A DNA stretch of 43,370 nucleotides, taken from a virus. Position 1 is the stretch's first letter. Every line of letters starts with the position of its first letter. The notes under the pieces were generated by a model that worked only from the letters and a program-made list of their open reading frames with translations, made no database searches and was not told the DNA's origin. The position numbers and the translations under genes are program-made. This document shows, piece by piece, positions 40,066 through 43,370 of this stretch. Location of the stretch: IMG/VR virus record IMGVR_UViG_3300031878_000002, positions 1 through 43,370 of that record; one strand, given 5' to 3'.

Positions 40066-42066
40066 ATGGATTTCAAGGCGGCTTTGCAGGCTTTCAAACG
40101 GCGCGTCGCTGATACGACCGTCGGCGTCGCTTATCTGGGCAAAATAGAGAATGGCAAGCGCGTTATCAAGGATAAGGCACGCGGAGGCAGGTATGTGTTT
40201 TACACACGCCAATTGGACGAGACGGTCGAGATCGGATCGGCTGTCTTAGCCGACTCAAGCCTGATACCCTATGAAGAGATTGAAGACTTCTTTGGCGTGG
40301 AAATTGAGCTGGGCTATCCGCCTGCCAAAACGGAACTCCATGTTTTGCGCATTACAGCGGCAGGCTACACTTCGCTTGGCGGGCTGAATCCGCTTGAGCA
40401 GGTGTTGCGCAAAGTTAGCGTGATGAACTTAGACCGTATCGGCGTGCTGAGAGTAGAGCCGACTATCCCTAGCACGCTCGCCGTCAAAATCGCAGGCGAA
40501 TACTACTATCAATCGCCTGCTGACGGCGCTTTCAAGCGCTTCGCTGAACAAAATCACGACTTGTCTAGCGAGGTCAGCGCGTTAAGCGCCAATCAACATC
40601 GCCTCGCTTTGCTCAGCCTCGATTTGACGGATAACGCGATCAAAGTCACCTTGAGCGGAGTCAAGACGCATTCCAATCTGCCGAAACGAAACGCATGGCT
40701 GGATAGCGATATCCTAGCGCTTAACACAGGCTCGTGGCGGATACCGATCGGCATTGTTTACCTGTACAATGGGCAAACTGCCATTGAAGAAACTGACATT
40801 TTGCGGCGTTATCAATTGCGCCCGATCTTCACAGCCGCTGCCAAAAACAACCTGAATGCGACGGCAAACCCTAGCGCTTCAAACAACGCCTCTCAAGGCT
40901 ATGCGGTAGGCAGCCTTTGGCGCAATACAACGAATAACAGGATTTGGATTTGCGCGAGCGCCTCACAGACAACCGCGACTTGGAAAGAGATTGCGGGAGG
41001 CAACTTCAATAGCCCTACCACGACGAAGGGCGACTTGATTGTGCATGACGGGACAGGCGATACGCGGCTAGGAGTCGGATCGAACGGTCAAGTTTTGACA
41101 GCCGATAGCGCTGAGCCGACAGGCTTGAAATGGGCGACTCCTTCTAGCTCTAATTTGCCGCTCACCGATGCGGGCGATTTATTGACGCGAGACGGGGCTG
41201 GGCTTGTTCGGCTTCCTGTTGGTTCGCAGGGGCAATATTTGAGAGTCAATACAAGCAATCCAACAAAACTTGAGTGGTCAGGCGCTTTTGCGCCTTCGGG
41301 CGGTAGTACAATTCAAAAGAGAGTTTTGCTGCATGAGTTTGTGGCTGTCGGAGGCGAAACAGGTACGTTTTGGACTATTAACAATCTTAACCAATCCTAC
41401 CGACATTTGCATATAGAAACATCGGGTTTTTTGTCAGCGAGTTCTTCTGGTCCAAGCGCTGTAATCATGTATTACAACAACAATGCCTCGAGTGCGAATT
41501 ATTTTCATCAAACCGCTGCGTTTTCAACGGGCGGCGATATAGCAAGCGGGAACGGGCTGCCGGTTGTTTGGGCTGGCGGGCGGGTTTCAAATGGCGGACG
41601 TGGGGAATTCGTCGGCACGCTGTTCAATTACGCAACGTCTGGAACGACTCATAAGGTATTTATCTCACGCGGTTCGCAAGGCAACAATTTCTCGGTGCCG
41701 GCTGCACGTTACACACGCCTGGACACCAACTGGTGGGCGAATGGCGCGGCAATCACCAGACTTGACTTTCAGGTGTCGGCAAACATCTTCTTAAATGCAG
41801 GTTTCACGATCCGAATCTACGGCGTGCGCGACGAAGCTGAGCCTGCCGACGCCAATGCTGTATTGGCTGCTCCACCTGTCATAGGCTCGACGACGCCAAA
41901 TGAAGGGCGTTTTACCGATATCCAAGCGGGCGCTGCAAACGCTTTCTATTTCGGCGACCCAAACACAAACGGCACATGGCGCATAAGGCGAGACGGCAAT
42001 AACCTTGTCTTTGAGCGCCGTGTGAGCGGCAACTATGTGTTGCAGTTCACCATTCCGGCGATCTAG
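40066..42066 (+). CDS. Tail fibre protein
   Basis: A 666-aa protein; ATG at 40066 with GAGGT upstream. The N-terminal 250 residues (FKAALQAFKRRVADTTVGVAYLGKI onward) probably attach to the hub. The centre carries fibre repeats common in phage proteins: GDLIVHDGTGDTRLGVGSNGQVL and a second GDLLTRDGAGLVRLPVGSQGQYL, each ending near KWA/EWS. The C-terminus is beta-rich (GTWRIRRDGNNLVFERRVSGNY). It is the last gene of the rightward structural operon and the likely receptor-binding fibre. Confidence 0.85.
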   Translation: MDFKAALQAFKRRVADTTVGVAYLGKIENGKRVIKDKARGGRYVFYTRQLDETVEIGSAVLADSSLIPYEEIEDFFGVEIELGYPPAKTELHVLRITAAGYTSLGGLNPLEQVLRKVSVMNLDRIGVLRVEPTIPSTLAVKIAGEYYYQSPADGAFKRFAEQNHDLSSEVSALSANQHRLALLSLDLTDNAIKVTLSGVKTHSNLPKRNAWLDSDILALNTGSWRIPIGIVYLYNGQTAIEETDILRRYQLRPIFTAAAKNNLNATANPSASNNASQGYAVGSLWRNTTNNRIWICASASQTTATWKEIAGGNFNSPTTTKGDLIVHDGTGDTRLGVGSNGQVLTADSAEPTGLKWATPSSSNLPLTDAGDLLTRDGAGLVRLPVGSQGQYLRVNTSNPTKLEWSGAFAPSGGSTIQKRVLLHEFVAVGGETGTFWTINNLNQSYRHLHIETSGFLSASSSGPSAVIMYYNNNASSANYFHQTAAFSTGGDIASGNGLPVVWAGGRVSNGGRGEFVGTLFNYATSGTTHKVFISRGSQGNNFSVPAARYTRLDTNWWANGAAITRLDFQVSANIFLNAGFTIRIYGVRDEAEPADANAVLAAPPVIGSTTPNEGRFTDIQAGAANAFYFGDPNTNGTWRIRRDGNNLVFERRVSGNYVLQFTIPAI

Positions 42067-42070
42067 ACAA

Positions 42071-42104
42071 AAGCGCATCCGCTTTTGGTATAGCGGATGT
42101 GCTT
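42071..42104. terminator. Bidirectional terminator between convergent operons
   Basis: AAGCGCATCCGCT (42071-42083) pairs with 42092-42104 through 13 bp with one G-U pair and an 8-nt loop. On the minus strand it is followed by TTGTC and on the plus strand by TC. It separates the fibre gene from the leftward operon end. Confidence 0.7.
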
Positions 42105-42136
42105 TCAAATTGAGGATCAGATAGCGATCGCGGCGT

Positions 42137-42532
42137 TCACTCCACGACGCCGCAAAAAGTCCCTTCAAAGTTCTCCTTCTCAGGGTCTCGCCCCAGCGCT
42201 ATCAATAATTCTGTCTGCCAGCCGTATGACGGGTCTAGCTCAGCCACATAGGTGTGGCTTAGGTAAGCAACAACCTCCTCATAGTAGTAGAGGCAAAAGA
42301 CAACAGCGAACTCTAGCAGGTAGCGTTTCACCTGCACTCGCTTGTCGAAGGAGTGCAGTGAAACGTGCAAGCGATGGCGAGCGGATTGAACGCTACCAAG
42401 CAACCCGTATGGATCGTTGACGGGTAGCTCCTGCAACAAGACTTGAAAACAGATATCTATGTTATTGAACCCGACTCTGTAGTAGAGTGGGTCGAAGTTA
42501 TATATTGATTCAAAGAGGTCTACCGCTATCAT
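42137..42532 (-). CDS. Unknown 131-aa protein, last gene of the leftward operon
   Basis: ATG at 42532 overlaps the upstream gene's stop (ATGA). Aromatic-rich, with YNFDPLYYRVGFNNIDICFQVLL, VVFCLYYYEEVVAYL and a C-terminus FEGTFCGVVE. No signal or strong membrane helix, although the YYYEEVVAYL stretch is hydrophobic. The family is not recognised. It is the promoter-distal end of the leftward operon, 33 bp from the shared terminator. Confidence 0.65.
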   Translation of the reverse strand: MIAVDLFESIYNFDPLYYRVGFNNIDICFQVLLQELPVNDPYGLLGSVQSARHRLHVSLHSFDKRVQVKRYLLEFAVVFCLYYYEEVVAYLSHTYVAELDPSYGWQTELLIALGRDPEKENFEGTFCGVVE

Positions 42533-42993
42533 CAGTTTACCCTCTTTTCCAAGTTTTCGTTCAAACTGAATACCTCATATCGCAAGCGGCGCAGAGCCTC
42601 GATCGGGTTGAACCAATTAGATGATTTGGCTGTTTTGAACCACGCCCTTAAAACAGGCACAGTTAGCGTGCCGTTCAAGGTGTGGGCTACAATAGCCCAC
42701 GAGAAAATGATTGCCCTTGAAGCCCTCCCCGACCAATCAGCCTGCAAAGAATCTTCGATTACCTCTTGCAAGCCGATCAGCGTCGGCTGAGCATCAAAAG
42801 CCGCGCCGTCCTCGTCAGCGAAAATTGTTCGCGTTTGCGGATCATACACGAAAGTCCTGATGGGCAGTTCTAATTCGCCAATTCTCAGGACAGAGATGTT
42901 CAAAAAACGCATAAACAGCATCCCTTGCTCGCCTGCAAAGCAGGGATATAGGGCGATGGCACTTTCGATTAGGTCTCTCATGGAGGAGTTCAT
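42532..42993 (-). CDS. Unknown 153-aa protein of the leftward operon
   Basis: ATG at 42993 with GAGGTG six bases upstream is preferred over the GTG at 43002, which would overlap the neighbouring gene. Features include AGEQGMLFMRFLNISVLRIGELEL, TIFADEDGAAFDAQP and a helical C-terminus (FNPIEALRRLRYEVFSLNENLEKRVN). Not recognised. It starts 6 bp after the stop of the junction-spanning gene, so it is cotranscribed with it. Confidence 0.65.
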   Translation of the reverse strand: MNSSMRDLIESAIALYPCFAGEQGMLFMRFLNISVLRIGELELPIRTFVYDPQTRTIFADEDGAAFDAQPTLIGLQEVIEDSLQADWSGRASRAIIFSWAIVAHTLNGTLTVPVLRAWFKTAKSSNWFNPIEALRRLRYEVFSLNENLEKRVN

Positions 42994-42998
42994 GGTGT

Positions 42999-43370
42999 TC
43001 ACCTCACAATGCCTCTCTCAGAGTGCGTTTTTACTCTGATATAATACGTCATCCAACTATCCTTTTCAAACGAGACGAAAACAACGGGTCTGTACCATGA
43101 ATAGACCAGACCTACTCTATTAAATCCCCAAGAAATGAACCTGTTCGCACGCGCAATGTCTACGGGACTCAGTTCAAATAGGGCGATTGGGAAATCGCGA
43201 AGAACCCTCTCAAAACCGTTCGCGATTAGCGTTCCACGAACAACTTGGAGGCGTTCGAATGCTATGAACCATCCCAAATCCGTGCTGGATTGGCATCCTA
43301 TATTAGGCATCGGTGGAGCGGATAGGGTGCAGAATCGGTATGGGCGGCAGGCGTGGTTAACTTTCAAAAT
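42999..43370 (-). CDS. C-terminal part of the junction-spanning unknown protein (paralog of 175-726)
   Basis: Continuation of the gene that starts at 164. In its frame the first codons read ILKVNHACRPYRFCTL and it ends EDSWMTYYIRVKTHSERGIVR (stop at 42999). It aligns with residues of the 175-726 protein after VSFHDN: ILRVNHDPYAY, then LRDFPxAxFEL, VDIARANRF, VYSWYRP. Inserting one base at the junction gives a 178-aa protein, close to the 183 aa of the paralog. A TTG at 43367 exists but has no ribosome site, so an independent start is unlikely. Confidence 0.8.
   Translation of the reverse strand: MLKVNHACRPYRFCTLSAPPMPNIGCQSSTDLGWFIAFERLQVVRGTLIANGFERVLRDFPIALFELSPVDIARANRFISWGFNRVGLVYSWYRPVVFVSFEKDSWMTYYIRVKTHSERGIVR

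Noticed and set aside
17206-42131. GCGATCGC octamers (for example 17206, 18723, 37762, 42124) suggesting a cyanobacterial HIP1 signature
   Set aside because: At least four copies is a mild excess for 43 kb but far below genomes rich in HIP1, so it does not support a host call.
1-43370. Prophage with integrase and attachment sites
   Set aside because: No tyrosine or serine recombinase motif, no tRNA fragment and no direct repeats at the ends were seen; the junction points to a free circular or permuted phage genome.

Overview
The window looks like the essentially complete genome of a tailed double-stranded DNA bacteriophage, probably a siphovirus with HK97-type head genes, presented as an opened circle. 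The host is a bacterium, judging from strong GGAGG-type ribosome binding sites, TTGACA/TATTGT-type promoters, rho-independent terminators and two phage sigma-like factors, but I cannot name it. I found no integrase, CI-like repressor, tRNA, CRISPR or transposase, and no endolysin I could recognise. The two ends carry the two halves of one leftward gene. Its complete paralog lies at 175-726, and the break falls at the same point of the alignment with one base missing, so the contig very probably closes on itself.

Layout. (1) A leftward operon starts near 5.2 kb and runs through the contig junction to 42137. It holds mostly unknown genes, plus a candidate DnaN-like sliding clamp (1342-2532) and a Bro-N/antirepressor-like protein (3458-4420). 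(2) A rightward replication operon (5631-20548) encodes two small membrane proteins, a candidate single-strand binding protein, a primase-helicase fusion with four cysteines between its Walker motifs, an SF2 helicase, a family A DNA polymerase with proofreading domain, a beta-class DNA methyltransferase, a four-helix membrane protein, a gene with an embedded array of 21-bp-spaced palindromes, two tandem sigma-like factors, and the small and large terminase subunits. (3) A lone leftward gene (20609-20932) and a long non-coding stretch follow. (4) A rightward structural operon (21619-42066) encodes a portal-MuF fusion, a protease-scaffold-capsid fusion, connectors, tail tube, a frameshifted tail chaperone pair, tape measure, a metallophosphoesterase/membrane protein/ThyX cassette, tail hub and fibre. 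It ends at a bidirectional terminator facing the leftward operon.

Control. Two copies of a 68-bp near-palindrome (5441-5508 and 21425-21492) sit at the two divergent intergenic regions, 123 and 127 bp before the first gene of each rightward operon. Their outermost base pairs differ by compensatory changes, and the arms could supply divergent promoters. Together with the two phage sigma-like factors this suggests a dedicated transcription switch. The palindrome array inside 16870-17331 (seven perfect TGAAATTTCA sites, five at exact 21-bp steps) resembles an in-gene, lambda O-like replication origin or an autoregulatory operator. Other control features are a canonical CCCTTTA slippery heptamer in the tail chaperone gene, a terminator just after the tail tube gene, and a moron-like gene (25594-25986) with its own promoter and two terminators.
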